This document shows positions 17,804 through 27,080 of a stretch of DNA of 59,195 bases, piece after piece. Location of the stretch: the IMG/VR virus record IMGVR_UViG_3300008448_000086, positions 1-59,195 of that record; one strand, written 5' to 3'. The DNA comes from a virus. Position numbers and translations under genes: made by a program. How positions within the stretch are numbered: the stretch's first letter is position 1; each line of letters starts with the position of its first letter. The notes beneath the pieces are model-generated. The model searched no databases. It had not been told where the DNA came from and was given only the letters and a program-made list of their open reading frames with translations.

Positions 17804-19384
17804 TTAGAAATTCATTATAAATGAATTCTCAGCTTCTTGGATGGCTGTCTTTTCCCCCATAGCAGCATTAATAGCTTTAAGTGATTCTGGGCTTGTTTGA
17901 GCTTGTTTAGCTAAATTAATAACATTTATAACTCTTGATTCTAATCCAGGCTTATCAGGAGATAGGTCAAATATTTGTATTGCTCTTTGAAACCATAAAC
18001 CTGTTTGAGGGTCTTGCCAAATACCTTCTTGGTCTGTTCCTGTAAAAGACTTAGGGTCTATAACATTTAATGCTTTGCCTTTTGTTTTCTTAGCAAACTT
18101 TTTTGCATCATCTATTTCTGTTATAATAGCAAATCCTTTGCCATCATCAGCAGGTTTTTTAATAGGAATATTAGTAAGCAATTTAGCTTGTTTTGTATTT
18201 TGGTCTACCTGAAGCCATGCAGGTGTAGCAGAGGAAATAGTCTGATTACCAACATTAATCATAGGATTTACAACATCCATAATTGCTCTTGCGTTGAAGT
18301 TTGGAGAACTTAAATTCTGCGCAATCCATTTATAAACAGGCTGTCCTTGAGTCTTTTGCTTTTGATTCTGCCACCAAGCACTAAACCTTCTTTGAGACTG
18401 AATCATATTACCTACAGAAGTATCGAAATCCTCCTTAATCTGCATAGGCAATGTATTCTTCAAAGCCTTATATGCGCCATATTCAAACCCATTGCTTATA
18501 CCTGCTGTTTTATCGCTCTCATCAATAGTAACCTTCTCCTTTATGCCAGCAGCCTCGTAAACCTTGTTAAATGTCCTAAATTCAGCATTAACACGGTCCT
18601 TCTGCTCAGGTGTAAGAGACTCCCATTCCCTGTTTAACTTATCAGTAGCATCCCTTTCCTTGTTCCTAAATGTACCTGCGTACATATCAATAACAGCTCC
18701 AGGTCTTCTCATCTGTATTGTTTTAGATTGAATAACAGGAGCGCCAAGGTTATATCCGGCTAACTTAGTTACGAACTGGTTAGTTTCTACATCTACCTTA
18801 TCTACGCTTTCAATGTTCTTCTGTAGCTCTACCTCATCGAATTTAGAATACTTTTCAAGCTCAGGAAGGTCTATTTCGTCAATACCTATTTCCCTTCCAT
18901 TGGCAAGTTTCTTTTTAAATCTTGACCTATTAGGGTCGTCTAACGCAAGTCTCTGAAGTCTTACAATTTCTATTGAATCATCAGACATCTTTTCTTTATC
19001 TGAGTTAACAGAAGCGTAAGTATCAAATCTAAGCTGTTTCTCTTTCTCGTTTTTAGACCTTTGTGTCTCGTACAGAAAGTTAGCTTTCAACTCATTAAAG
19101 TTCTTGTATTCTTCAGTTCCAGGTTGTAGCCTACCGCTATTCTGAGAATAGTAATTAGTTACATCATTATACAGCCTATTAAGATAAGGAAGGTCTTGAG
19201 TTCTACCTCCTGCCCTTGCTGCTGAAAGTTCTGAAATAGCCTTATCTGCTTCTTTTTTAGCCTCTGCCTGAACTTTTCTACGCTGAGCCTCTTGAGACAT
19301 TATTGTTCTGTATGTTTTGCTCATATCAAACACCTGAGCTTCGTATGCGCCTACTGCTGCTGGTTCCGGTCTAATTAATGACAT
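17804..19384 (-). CDS. Internal virion (ejection) protein
   Basis: 526 residues, predominantly helical and rich in Lys, Glu, Gln and Ala. Residues 15-60 form a coiled coil (YRTIMSQEAQRRKVQAEAKKEADKAIS). No signal peptide and no enzymatic motif are visible. It follows the gp14-like gene and precedes the giant protein, the usual order of internal virion proteins in T7/crAss-like podoviruses. I infer that it is packaged in the virion. Confidence 0.6.
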   Translation of the reverse strand: MSLIRPEPAAVGAYEAQVFDMSKTYRTIMSQEAQRRKVQAEAKKEADKAISELSAARAGGRTQDLPYLNRLYNDVTNYYSQNSGRLQPGTEEYKNFNELKANFLYETQRSKNEKEKQLRFDTYASVNSDKEKMSDDSIEIVRLQRLALDDPNRSRFKKKLANGREIGIDEIDLPELEKYSKFDEVELQKNIESVDKVDVETNQFVTKLAGYNLGAPVIQSKTIQMRRPGAVIDMYAGTFRNKERDATDKLNREWESLTPEQKDRVNAEFRTFNKVYEAAGIKEKVTIDESDKTAGISNGFEYGAYKALKNTLPMQIKEDFDTSVGNMIQSQRRFSAWWQNQKQKTQGQPVYKWIAQNLSSPNFNARAIMDVVNPMINVGNQTISSATPAWLQVDQNTKQAKLLTNIPIKKPADDGKGFAIITEIDDAKKFAKKTKGKALNVIDPKSFTGTDQEGIWQDPQTGLWFQRAIQIFDLSPDKPGLESRVINVINLAKQAQTSPESLKAINAAMGEKTAIQEAENSFIMNF

Positions 19385-19399
19385 GTTATTTTAGTTTGT

Positions 19400-20164
19400 T
19401 TATCTATTGCGTAAAATATTGCTATTAAATGCTTGAGGTCCTCTGTATAGAGACAACGACGAAGGGCTTAAATTATATGTCTGAGACTGAAATAAAGGTT
19501 GAGTAGGCCCTGATAAAAATCTAGCATTAGGATTAAATCCAACTGTTTGAGTCCCAGTTGTATTTGTTCCTACTCCACCTCCTAGCCCACCCATTGCAGC
19601 AATTGAGCCCATAAAATCAAAACCTCTAAACATATTTTGAAACCCTGCGCCAACTCTTGCTCTTCTTTGTAATTCTAAGTTTTGAAGTCTTTGGCTTTCT
19701 GTTTGAAATTCTATGTCTTTTCTTCTTCCAAAATTTTCTAATGCCTGTATCCCTAGCAATCTATTTCTTTGCCTAATCGCTGCATCTTGAGCAGCAATAG
19801 CCAAAGATGACCTATCCATTTGCGCCTGAATATTCCCAAGAGTAGCTAATCCCCCTCTTCTATCTTGAGACCCCCTTAATGAAAAAATTGCAGCTTGTTG
19901 CGCAGCTTGTTCAGCCATCCTTTTCGATGACTCATCCATTCCTTGTCTACTTAAATCCATAGACTCCTGAAAAGCTTGGTCGTATTCTTTTGGCCTTTCG
20001 TATGGCTTTTGCTCTACTTTAGGTCCAGCTGTTAATGCCTGAATGCCACCAAATAGAGCTTGTGCGCCACCGGCAATAAGGCCTATTCCTAAAGGGCCTA
20101 TTGCTTCAATCATCCCATCGCTAATGGGCATTATCTTAATAAAATGTAGTATAAATCCTAGCAT
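19400..20164 (-). CDS. Small internal virion protein, gp14-like
   Basis: 254 residues. A hydrophobic Gly/Ala segment (GPLGIGLIAGGAQALFGGIQALTAG, residues about 23-47) is followed by a long helical Gln/Arg/Ala region (AEQAAQQAAIFSLRGSQDRRGG, QRLQNLELQRRARVG) and a Gly-rich end. This layout recalls the membrane-inserting ejection protein class (T7 gp14-like). ATG 20164 overlaps the upstream stop region; an internal ATG (MPISDG, 20131) is an equally reasonable start. Confidence 0.55.
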   Translation of the reverse strand: MLGFILHFIKIMPISDGMIEAIGPLGIGLIAGGAQALFGGIQALTAGPKVEQKPYERPKEYDQAFQESMDLSRQGMDESSKRMAEQAAQQAAIFSLRGSQDRRGGLATLGNIQAQMDRSSLAIAAQDAAIRQRNRLLGIQALENFGRRKDIEFQTESQRLQNLELQRRARVGAGFQNMFRGFDFMGSIAAMGGLGGGVGTNTTGTQTVGFNPNARFLSGPTQPLFQSQTYNLSPSSLSLYRGPQAFNSNILRNR

Positions 20165-20165
20165 A

Positions 20166-23100
20166 TCAACTATTTGTTAAAGGTGATGGAATATATTTCA
20201 AAGATACAGAAATTAATCTCTGTTCCGTTGTTAATGAATTTGTTAGTGCTACCTGTGCATATAATCCCTTCATGCTGTCTCCCTGATACTTACCTCCTGC
20301 ACTATTCTCGTCTCTTTTGATGGTAGCGTTAAACTTGTTCTCCTTGCTGTTGATGGTAAATGCTCCTACCGTCTTTTGGAAGTCTGAAACAGCTAATCCT
20401 GACAGCTGATTAGTTAATGGTCCAGTAGTTACCGTTCCTGTCCAAAGGCCGTTAGATAACTCCTCTATAGCCGTATAAGTCTTCTTCAGTTGCAGATTGC
20501 CATTGAATACTGTTGTTACAGATGAGCTTTGCTGCTCTCCAAAAAAGTTGTTTCTGGTAGCTGAATCGTGTATATATATATGCCATCCTGGATTAATAAC
20601 GGCAGCTGGATTTGAATACAAACTATATATAAACCCATTAATAAACTGAAATGATTGAGCTTTAGTAAAACCATAAAAACTTTCAAAAAACTTATCAGAT
20701 TCAGAATATGATACTATATAATTTGTAATAACATTATTGCTTGGATTTATGCTTCCAATAAGCATAATTACATTTCTGTTCTCATAATTAAAACAACCGT
20801 ATCCATAAGAATTGATATTGATATTGGTATTAGCCCATGACGCAAGGTCAAATGTGTCGCTTATATTAGTAATTCCATCAAGGCTGGCTCTTACAATCGC
20901 CTTATTGTTGGCGTCTATAAAATAGTCTCCAAAGTCGGTAGACACAAGGCTGCTTCCGTACTTATCAATACCATACTCTCCTGAGTAGTAATTAGGCTTA
21001 TTTAACAGCTTTTCAGATAAAGATACCTGTGTAGATGACGCATTATCAATGATGATACTTCTAAAAATAGGTATCATGGCTGTTTTATACAGCTGAAACA
21101 TTCTGATGAAGTTCTCCCTTGTCTTTAATCTAAGGATATCGCCAAAGCTAGCATCCGCCTCTTCAAAGTTTTCTGGATAAAATCTATTTAGATTATTTAT
21201 GTTTGTTCCGTAAATATAGGATTGAGAAAATCTCAACATTGCCGGGAAGTATTGCGTCTTGGCAGATTCATCAATAACAAGAGGTCTACCTTGACTCCAG
21301 ACACCACTTTCCCAAAAATCACTAAAGTTGGCATCCATACAAGTATATTCTGTATATTGAACAGAACCACCAAATTCACCAGTAACAAGCTTCCTTAATT
21401 TTGTATAATAATCGCCATCAGTAACCCTAATGATTGCAGGTTGAACACCAGCTCCTATTATTTGATTTTGCGCGGAACCATTATGAACAAGATTTCCATT
21501 AATATCAGTAACTACGTTAAATCTTTCCCCTATTTCATAATAAAAATTCTCGCTATCGTTTGAAATGACCGCTGCAGGCCTGAATATTTCAATTAAATAT
21601 TTATCATTTGTATTAAAAGATATATTCATTCCTGCAACGAAAGCTAATTTTAAATGAAAATCACTTCCGCCTTTTGCTACAACTCCTAGTATTTCATGGT
21701 CTTTTTGACCTACTACCACAGAGCTTGATGTAATATTTTTAATTATTCTAACCCTGTCACCCTTTACAAAAGACGTAGGCCCGTAATTTATTATTGTTCC
21801 TGATACAGGAACCTCTTGGCCATGCTGTATTATATTTTGAATATTTAGATATATATATGCAGCAGGAGTATTACTTGTTTCGTTTACTATACTAGCTTTT
21901 GTAATTAAAAACTTTGAAAACGAACTTGTAAGCTCTTTTGTTCTTACTAAATGATAATAACTTGCCCAAGAAGGAGGAGCGTGATTTATTTCAAGTTGCA
22001 CAGAAAATATTTTTGGCTGACCTAAAATCTCTTTATACTCCGGTATATCTACGGTTAAATTTTTGTTATTTCCTATGTAAACACCATTTGTCTTCCCGTC
22101 GCTACTATAATAAGCAATACCATACTTATATCTTCCTTTCCATTTAAGAGTAGAAACAGAATCTGTAGAATTCCCTGTAGCGCCAGTAAAAGGCTGAAAA
22201 GTAAAACCAATACCACCACCAACAAACTGGCTCGAAATAAAATAATGGTCAAAATTATTTAGTATAAAACGAAATACAGTAAGATTGCCTATGTTATTGT
22301 CTATTATTATCTCAACATTAGCGCTCGTAGAATTAAGCGCATCTCTTATGCTTACAATTGCATCATATAGTGTTTGGCCAGCAGTTACTGTGTAGTTTAT
22401 TGGCGGTTCAGGAACAGATACTAAGGTATTTATATCTAATGGGTCGGATTGGAATATATTAAAATTGAACGTAATAACATCTCCAGTATTTACAGTTCCG
22501 CTAATTTCAATAGATTGCTGCTGATTATAGTATGTGTAAGGAGGAGCTGTCGGGTCAAATAATATATTGTTATTTGAACCCTCTTGGATAGTAACACTAC
22601 CTGGTATTGCAGGAGTTGATTCAATAATTGATGATGTTACATCAAAGCTTGCAAGCCTAGGTAATCCCTCTTTAATGCCTCCATAAACAAGTGTATTCCC
22701 GTTAGCAAGCTCAAAAGTATTTGCTTCATCAGGGACATAATCAAAAAGCAAATTTCCTTCTTCTATATCTATAGAAAGATACGAGCCATCATTAAAAAAA
22801 GAATATTGATAAGCTGTATTATTTGCTAATGATAGTTGAGCTTTATCAATAGTTTCTATAAGGAAAAAGTCGCTCCATACGGATTCGATATTTACTCTCG
22901 CAGCAATTTCTATTTTTTTAATTAGCTTATCGCCTGTCTGAATAGTAACATAAATTCCATTAGCTTTTGTTCCATCGGCATAATAAGCTTCGTCATTGGC
23001 TTTTGTAGGCAATGGGACTTTGCTTATTGCACTCCATACACTTTTCTCTTCATCATCAAAAACAAACCTATACTTAAACTGAAACAGCTTTTTTCTGAGA

Positions 23101-23687
23101 TTATTTATACTTCTTCCAGGAGCGTCAAAATAACTACAAGGAGGATGGCTTATTGGCGGAGCTTTAATTACCTTAAAATAATCGAATATTACATCATTCG
23201 TAGATGCAAGTATTGGTAAATTTGTTATGTTGAATTTTAATGGCCTTTTTAATGGGTCAATAAAATATACTAAATCACCTCCATTGTCCCTGTAAATAAT
23301 TTTAATATCTTTTATAATCTTATTAGGATTATATTGGCTATCTGTTCCCCATTGAAAAATACTTGTTCCTCCTGTATTTGTTCTATCCTGAAACAATACC
23401 GTATGATTGCCATTTGTTACGTCTACTAATATTATTCTATGATATTGCTGAGTATTGAATGTAAAATAAATAATCCTTTGATTTGTTCTGTCAAAATGAG
23501 AGCCGCATATCCAATCAGTACCTCCAGTTGGAGCTGGTGCGCCTGGTATTAATCTGTTCCCAGGAAGGTTAACCAACCCCTCAGAACCATTGCTTACGTT
23601 CATGGCATACGTATACGCTCCATTTGGCAAAAGCTCAGGAGACGCATCCGTATTCATTCCCTTATTAAAACCTCTTACATCTACCAT
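20166..23687 (-). CDS. Stabilisation/adsorption protein of the tail (crAss-like type)
   Basis: 1173 residues. The opening VDVRGFNKGMNTDASPELL followed by PNGAYTYAMNV is the hallmark start of the stabilisation protein of crAss-like and related podoviruses (FNKG-NTD-SPE-PxGxYxxAxN). The rest is beta-rich with a Gly/Asn-rich C-terminal domain, and ISVSLKYIPSPLTNS ends the protein. It is located between connector genes and internal virion genes. It probably forms a tail-hub or needle-associated structure. The assignment rests on the N-terminal pattern and gene order. Confidence 0.75.
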   Translation of the reverse strand: MVDVRGFNKGMNTDASPELLPNGAYTYAMNVSNGSEGLVNLPGNRLIPGAPAPTGGTDWICGSHFDRTNQRIIYFTFNTQQYHRIILVDVTNGNHTVLFQDRTNTGGTSIFQWGTDSQYNPNKIIKDIKIIYRDNGGDLVYFIDPLKRPLKFNITNLPILASTNDVIFDYFKVIKAPPISHPPCSYFDAPGRSINNLRKKLFQFKYRFVFDDEEKSVWSAISKVPLPTKANDEAYYADGTKANGIYVTIQTGDKLIKKIEIAARVNIESVWSDFFLIETIDKAQLSLANNTAYQYSFFNDGSYLSIDIEEGNLLFDYVPDEANTFELANGNTLVYGGIKEGLPRLASFDVTSSIIESTPAIPGSVTIQEGSNNNILFDPTAPPYTYYNQQQSIEISGTVNTGDVITFNFNIFQSDPLDINTLVSVPEPPINYTVTAGQTLYDAIVSIRDALNSTSANVEIIIDNNIGNLTVFRFILNNFDHYFISSQFVGGGIGFTFQPFTGATGNSTDSVSTLKWKGRYKYGIAYYSSDGKTNGVYIGNNKNLTVDIPEYKEILGQPKIFSVQLEINHAPPSWASYYHLVRTKELTSSFSKFLITKASIVNETSNTPAAYIYLNIQNIIQHGQEVPVSGTIINYGPTSFVKGDRVRIIKNITSSSVVVGQKDHEILGVVAKGGSDFHLKLAFVAGMNISFNTNDKYLIEIFRPAAVISNDSENFYYEIGERFNVVTDINGNLVHNGSAQNQIIGAGVQPAIIRVTDGDYYTKLRKLVTGEFGGSVQYTEYTCMDANFSDFWESGVWSQGRPLVIDESAKTQYFPAMLRFSQSYIYGTNINNLNRFYPENFEEADASFGDILRLKTRENFIRMFQLYKTAMIPIFRSIIIDNASSTQVSLSEKLLNKPNYYSGEYGIDKYGSSLVSTDFGDYFIDANNKAIVRASLDGITNISDTFDLASWANTNININSYGYGCFNYENRNVIMLIGSINPSNNVITNYIVSYSESDKFFESFYGFTKAQSFQFINGFIYSLYSNPAAVINPGWHIYIHDSATRNNFFGEQQSSSVTTVFNGNLQLKKTYTAIEELSNGLWTGTVTTGPLTNQLSGLAVSDFQKTVGAFTINSKENKFNATIKRDENSAGGKYQGDSMKGLYAQVALTNSLTTEQRLISVSLKYIPSPLTNS

Positions 23688-23689
23688 AA

Positions 23690-24460
23690 TTATCCTTTAA
23701 CAGCTAATACTTCACCTGCTCTAATAATATCGTTAATCTCCCAAATCCTTACAGGGTTGATTCTGAACTTCGCTTTCTTCTTCTCTCTTACGTAATTCAG
23801 CCTGCGCTGTTCCTTACTCATCTCCTGAAACCTTCTACCCATAGGCTTATACTCGTGGTCCTTCCACGCAATCCAGGCAATCATGGCTTCTTTGATGATG
23901 ATGGGGACTTTGTACTCTTCGTCGTCGCGTGGAGAAGAAAGATATTCCAGTATAACGTATTCATAAGGGAAGTTGTTATCTAAAAATATGATGCCTTTTT
24001 CTTCGTCAATACCGAATTGGCCGGCACTCATCAGAAATCCGCCCAACCCATATAGGTTGAACAGCGCACCATTATTATCGTAATTAAGATATACGAAGTC
24101 TCTGATATTGGTAGGGTCTACAGGAGCGTCCGTATTATTGGTTGTCCTTGTGCTGAAATCCAACTGATAAGACGTAAGATTAGGATTCTTGCTAAGTGTA
24201 GCAATCTCTCCTTCGCTGTTAAGTACGCCTACCTTTACATAGGCTACATAATCAGAAGGAAGCTTTACCGTCTTATTTGGAAGTACAGTAAGCTTTTGCG
24301 TCTTAGGCATCTGATAAATATTAAACAGCATATCCTCCAAGCCCCTGAAAGCAATATTCCATAGCCTTCTGTAGTGCGCCATGTTCAGCTCGGCTTGGGA
24401 GATATACTCCTTAACCACTTCGTCGAGATGAATCCATCTCGCTGTTTTCATTGTATCCAT
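23690..24460 (-). CDS. Head-tail connector/tail adaptor protein
   Basis: 256 residues, mixed helix and strand. The C-terminal third contains IIKEAMIAWIAWKDHEYKP then RRFQEMSKEQRRLNYVREKKKAKFR, a basic helical region. Phage adaptor proteins between connector and stabilisation proteins often have this form. The ATG at 24460 overlaps the stop of the upstream gene; a second ATG three codons in is possible. I infer the role from gene order rather than a named family. Confidence 0.55.
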   Translation of the reverse strand: MDTMKTARWIHLDEVVKEYISQAELNMAHYRRLWNIAFRGLEDMLFNIYQMPKTQKLTVLPNKTVKLPSDYVAYVKVGVLNSEGEIATLSKNPNLTSYQLDFSTRTTNNTDAPVDPTNIRDFVYLNYDNNGALFNLYGLGGFLMSAGQFGIDEEKGIIFLDNNFPYEYVILEYLSSPRDDEEYKVPIIIKEAMIAWIAWKDHEYKPMGRRFQEMSKEQRRLNYVREKKKAKFRINPVRIWEINDIIRAGEVLAVKG

Positions 24461-25077
24461 TACTTAATGTCGTTGCCGTCGTTACTAATGTCCTGAATGC
24501 CCATCCTTGACTTTACCCTTCTTATGACTAAGTCAGTAGCGGCAAGTCCAATGTTATCAGGAATATCTGTAGAATCAGGAGTAGCCTCCGAAGTAACCAT
24601 CCTGACTATACCCTTTAAATCCTTTAGATTCTTATAACTCATCATATAGAACGTAGAGCCTTCTGTCCAGCCAAATATCTTATTCTTGGGCATAGGAAGC
24701 ACTCTCATTACATCTATCTCTTGAGGAGCAATCTGAATGACAGTATCTGTCAGCTGGCCTTCTCCGCTTTTAAAATATACACCTGCAATAGCGATACCTC
24801 TAGGAAGACCAAGAGGAACCTGCGGAAGAGACAGATAGTAATATCCCGTATCGTTGTCCTTTGAGACAACTCGGTTCTTAAATGTAGCATAGTACATGTC
24901 GTTCATGTACGTGATGCTTTCCATTTCAGCAGACTCCTTATAGCGCTGCTCCATTACAGTAGCTATCGCCTGACCAAGCCAAAGCGATATCTCGTTATCC
25001 GTAATCTGAGCATCGTCAAACGGAAGGCCGTTATTGATGTCTCTTTGTATAAGTTCTATTAACTGCGCTCTTGTCAT
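24460..25077 (-). CDS. Putative head-tail adaptor protein
   Basis: 205 residues. It begins MTRAQLIELIQRDINNGLPFDDAQITDNEISLWLGQAIATVMEQ, a helical start seen in proteins that bind the portal. The central part is beta-rich (GYYYLSLPQVPLGLPRGIAIAGVYF). It overlaps both neighbours by a few bases in a tightly coupled operon. It is one of three connector-type proteins in a row here; function is inferred from position. Confidence 0.5.
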   Translation of the reverse strand: MTRAQLIELIQRDINNGLPFDDAQITDNEISLWLGQAIATVMEQRYKESAEMESITYMNDMYYATFKNRVVSKDNDTGYYYLSLPQVPLGLPRGIAIAGVYFKSGEGQLTDTVIQIAPQEIDVMRVLPMPKNKIFGWTEGSTFYMMSYKNLKDLKGIVRMVTSEATPDSTDIPDNIGLAATDLVIRRVKSRMGIQDISNDGNDIK

Positions 25078-25766
25078 TCACCTTGCATTTTTGCTGTTTG
25101 CGAAACACGAACCAAATCAGCGTCTTTAAGATTAATACCTATCAAACCAAGCTGTATAAAGATAAGCTCATTTATCTCCTGGTCTCTCCATTCGGGATTT
25201 ACAACAGCACCACTTGTCCCAGACGAGTCATAAGTAGGTACTCCTCCAACCAGTGTAAATGGCCATGTAATATCAGCCGGCTTCCTGACATACGTCATTA
25301 TCATCCTGTCAACATCATCTGTTCCTGTTATCATCCTGAATCCGCCATCGTATTCATAGTAGTACGGATTAGTAGCTGAAGGGGGGTCAATAACAGAGCT
25401 GATAGCGCTATGTATTTGCTCGTGCTTCACCCTTCTGATTCTTTTCCCATCTTCTGTATTTAGACTTAATAACTTCAGATAATCAGGATATTGCGTCTTT
25501 ACATTTGCCAGCTCATTAACAGACTTTAAGATTACCCTTTTGGTAAACGGAGCAAGCTTCTCTTCAACCACCTGCGTCATGTGACCGCCTGTGCGAGCCA
25601 CTGGTCTGCCTGGTTGATACTCTTGCACCTGACCTAAAATCCTGTTAATGAATATTCTTTGGGCTGTGTTGAACGTATTTACAAACTCATCAGGAGCCAA
25701 ATACCCGTGATGATACTTGTTGCAGAGGTATTGAACATCCTCGTATACGGTATTAGAAGTAGCCAT
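25074..25766 (-). CDS. Putative head completion/connector protein
   Basis: 230 residues. The N-terminal half, VYEDVQYLCNKYHHGYLAPDEFVNTFNTAQRIFINRILGQVQEY, is helical and resembles gp4-type tail connector starts; the C-terminal half has beta strands with GFRMITGTDDVDRMIMTYVRKPADI. It is the first gene after the terminator at 25778-25807. A TATCTTTG box overlies the terminator T-run, but with no -33 box, so promoter activity is doubtful. The role is inferred from order. Confidence 0.55.
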   Translation of the reverse strand: MATSNTVYEDVQYLCNKYHHGYLAPDEFVNTFNTAQRIFINRILGQVQEYQPGRPVARTGGHMTQVVEEKLAPFTKRVILKSVNELANVKTQYPDYLKLLSLNTEDGKRIRRVKHEQIHSAISSVIDPPSATNPYYYEYDGGFRMITGTDDVDRMIMTYVRKPADITWPFTLVGGVPTYDSSGTSGAVVNPEWRDQEINELIFIQLGLIGINLKDADLVRVSQTAKMQGE

Positions 25767-25777
25767 ACATCAAAGAT

Positions 25778-25807
25778 AAAAAAAAGGCCACTGTAAAAAC
25801 AGCGGCC
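25778..25807 (-). terminator. Intrinsic terminator
   Basis: On the minus strand GGCCGCTG, a TTTTTA loop and CAGTGGCC (one G-U pair) are followed by eight T residues. It closes the gene at 25849-26814. Confidence 0.88.
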
Positions 25808-25848
25808 ATAAACCTAAACTATGAAAAAAGCTATATTTATTTCAACAC

Positions 25849-26814
25849 TTAAAGGACTTCTTTGAGTCGCTTGTAGAAGGCATTAGACTCATCTGTGTCG
25901 GAAAGGATGAAGTTTGCAATGACTTCAACTACCGATTTTCCAAATGGAATCTCTGTGATTACCTTGTCGGAATCCTTCCATGTGAGGTATCCTTTTTTAG
26001 AAGCTACATCAAGTACGCCTGCATCAAGGCCTTTCTTTACGAAATACTGAGCTTTAGCAGCCGGACTTCCTGATGTACTCATAAAGTATTCAGGCTTCTC
26101 AGCAGCCTTATTGGCGTAGTCTACGCGTACTTTAGCAAGAGACTTCTGCTCTCCGTACTGATTAATCATCTGGATTCCTAAAAACTCGGCATGGATAAGC
26201 ATATCTTCTACTTCAGCATTCATAGCTGTATTGATAGCTCTCAGCTTCGTTTCTTCTTTTAACAGCTCTTTGTTCTCAACATCTGCGCTGTTAACGAGCG
26301 TATACTTAGGCTTCTTGCCTTTCAGTCTCTCTTCTTTCTTATCGTAGTCATCGCTGTTCAAAAGGAACTTTAACAGCGTCTTGTTTGTTCTTGGAACACG
26401 CAGGTATCCGTTGTTAAATACGATGTCCAGCTTGTTTCTCTGCAAATATTGCGGAGTATAGCCTTCCTGCTCATCCATAAAGATGGAGCTTGCGCCACGT
26501 ACCAAACGAATAGTTCTTACGGATTGCGTTTCGCTGTCATATACAGGCATCTCATTTACTACAGACTCATAAGCTTTAGGCTTTATCCCTTCAGGAGTTA
26601 ACAGCTTAAAAACGTACATCTCTGGCTCTTTCTGCTGAGATTTGATTTTAAACTCTGTCTTAGCGATGATTTGCTTGAGTTTGTCTCCTTCTTCATCGAA
26701 CTCCTTAATGGGTCTTTTAGGTCTTTCGATGGCATCTTCTGTAACTACTGGCGCATCGGACAGCGCATTTAATACCGGTAGTTGCGGCTCTTGTTTGACT
26801 TGTTTTGTAGGCAT
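25849..26814 (-). CDS. Conserved virion/head-module protein, unknown function
   Basis: 321 residues, Lys and Glu-rich at both ends. The middle part (YLQRNKLDIVFNNGYLRVP, NKTLLKFLLNSDDYDKK) recurs near capsid genes of related podoviruses in my recollection, but I cannot name the family. It is a stand-alone unit between terminators (26841-27060 upstream and 25778-25807 downstream), so it may be transcribed independently or by read-through from the capsid operon. Confidence 0.5.
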   Translation of the reverse strand: MPTKQVKQEPQLPVLNALSDAPVVTEDAIERPKRPIKEFDEEGDKLKQIIAKTEFKIKSQQKEPEMYVFKLLTPEGIKPKAYESVVNEMPVYDSETQSVRTIRLVRGASSIFMDEQEGYTPQYLQRNKLDIVFNNGYLRVPRTNKTLLKFLLNSDDYDKKEERLKGKKPKYTLVNSADVENKELLKEETKLRAINTAMNAEVEDMLIHAEFLGIQMINQYGEQKSLAKVRVDYANKAAEKPEYFMSTSGSPAAKAQYFVKKGLDAGVLDVASKKGYLTWKDSDKVITEIPFGKSVVEVIANFILSDTDESNAFYKRLKEVL

Positions 26815-26840
26815 AAATATTTATTTGAACAAATATAATA

Positions 26841-26870
26841 AAAAGCCCCCGAATATGAATAGTCAGGGGG
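26841..26870 (-). terminator. Third of three tandem terminators after capsid gene
   Basis: On the minus strand CCCCC and GGGGG arms flank a 15-base loop, followed by CTTTTTAT. It is the closest of the three to the following gene. Confidence 0.75.
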
Positions 26871-26916
26871 TTATTTATTCACTTAACACAAAAAAACAAA
26901 CCTTTGCAAATGTAAC

Positions 26917-26946
26917 AAAAAACCCCGAAAGTAAAAACAATCGGGG
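26917..26946 (-). terminator. Second of three tandem terminators after capsid gene
   Basis: On the minus strand CCCCGA and TCGGGG arms flank a 12-base loop and are followed by six T residues. Confidence 0.8.
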
Positions 26947-27032
26947 AGTAATAGAAAACAGAGTCAATCCAAGAACTCAAAAATACTTTATTAATCTATT
27001 CGTGCTGAATAGTTGTATCAACACTATTTAAA

Positions 27033-27066
27033 TAAAAAACCCCCCGAAAATCGAGGGGTCTTTTTT
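27033..27066 (-). terminator. First terminator after capsid gene, symmetrical
   Basis: CCCCTCGA and its pairing arm with a short T-rich loop are followed by T6 on the minus strand; the plus strand also has a T6 run at 27060-27066, so it could act both ways. It lies 15 nt after the capsid stop. Confidence 0.82.
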
Positions 27067-27080
27067 ATGCTTAGTTAAGA

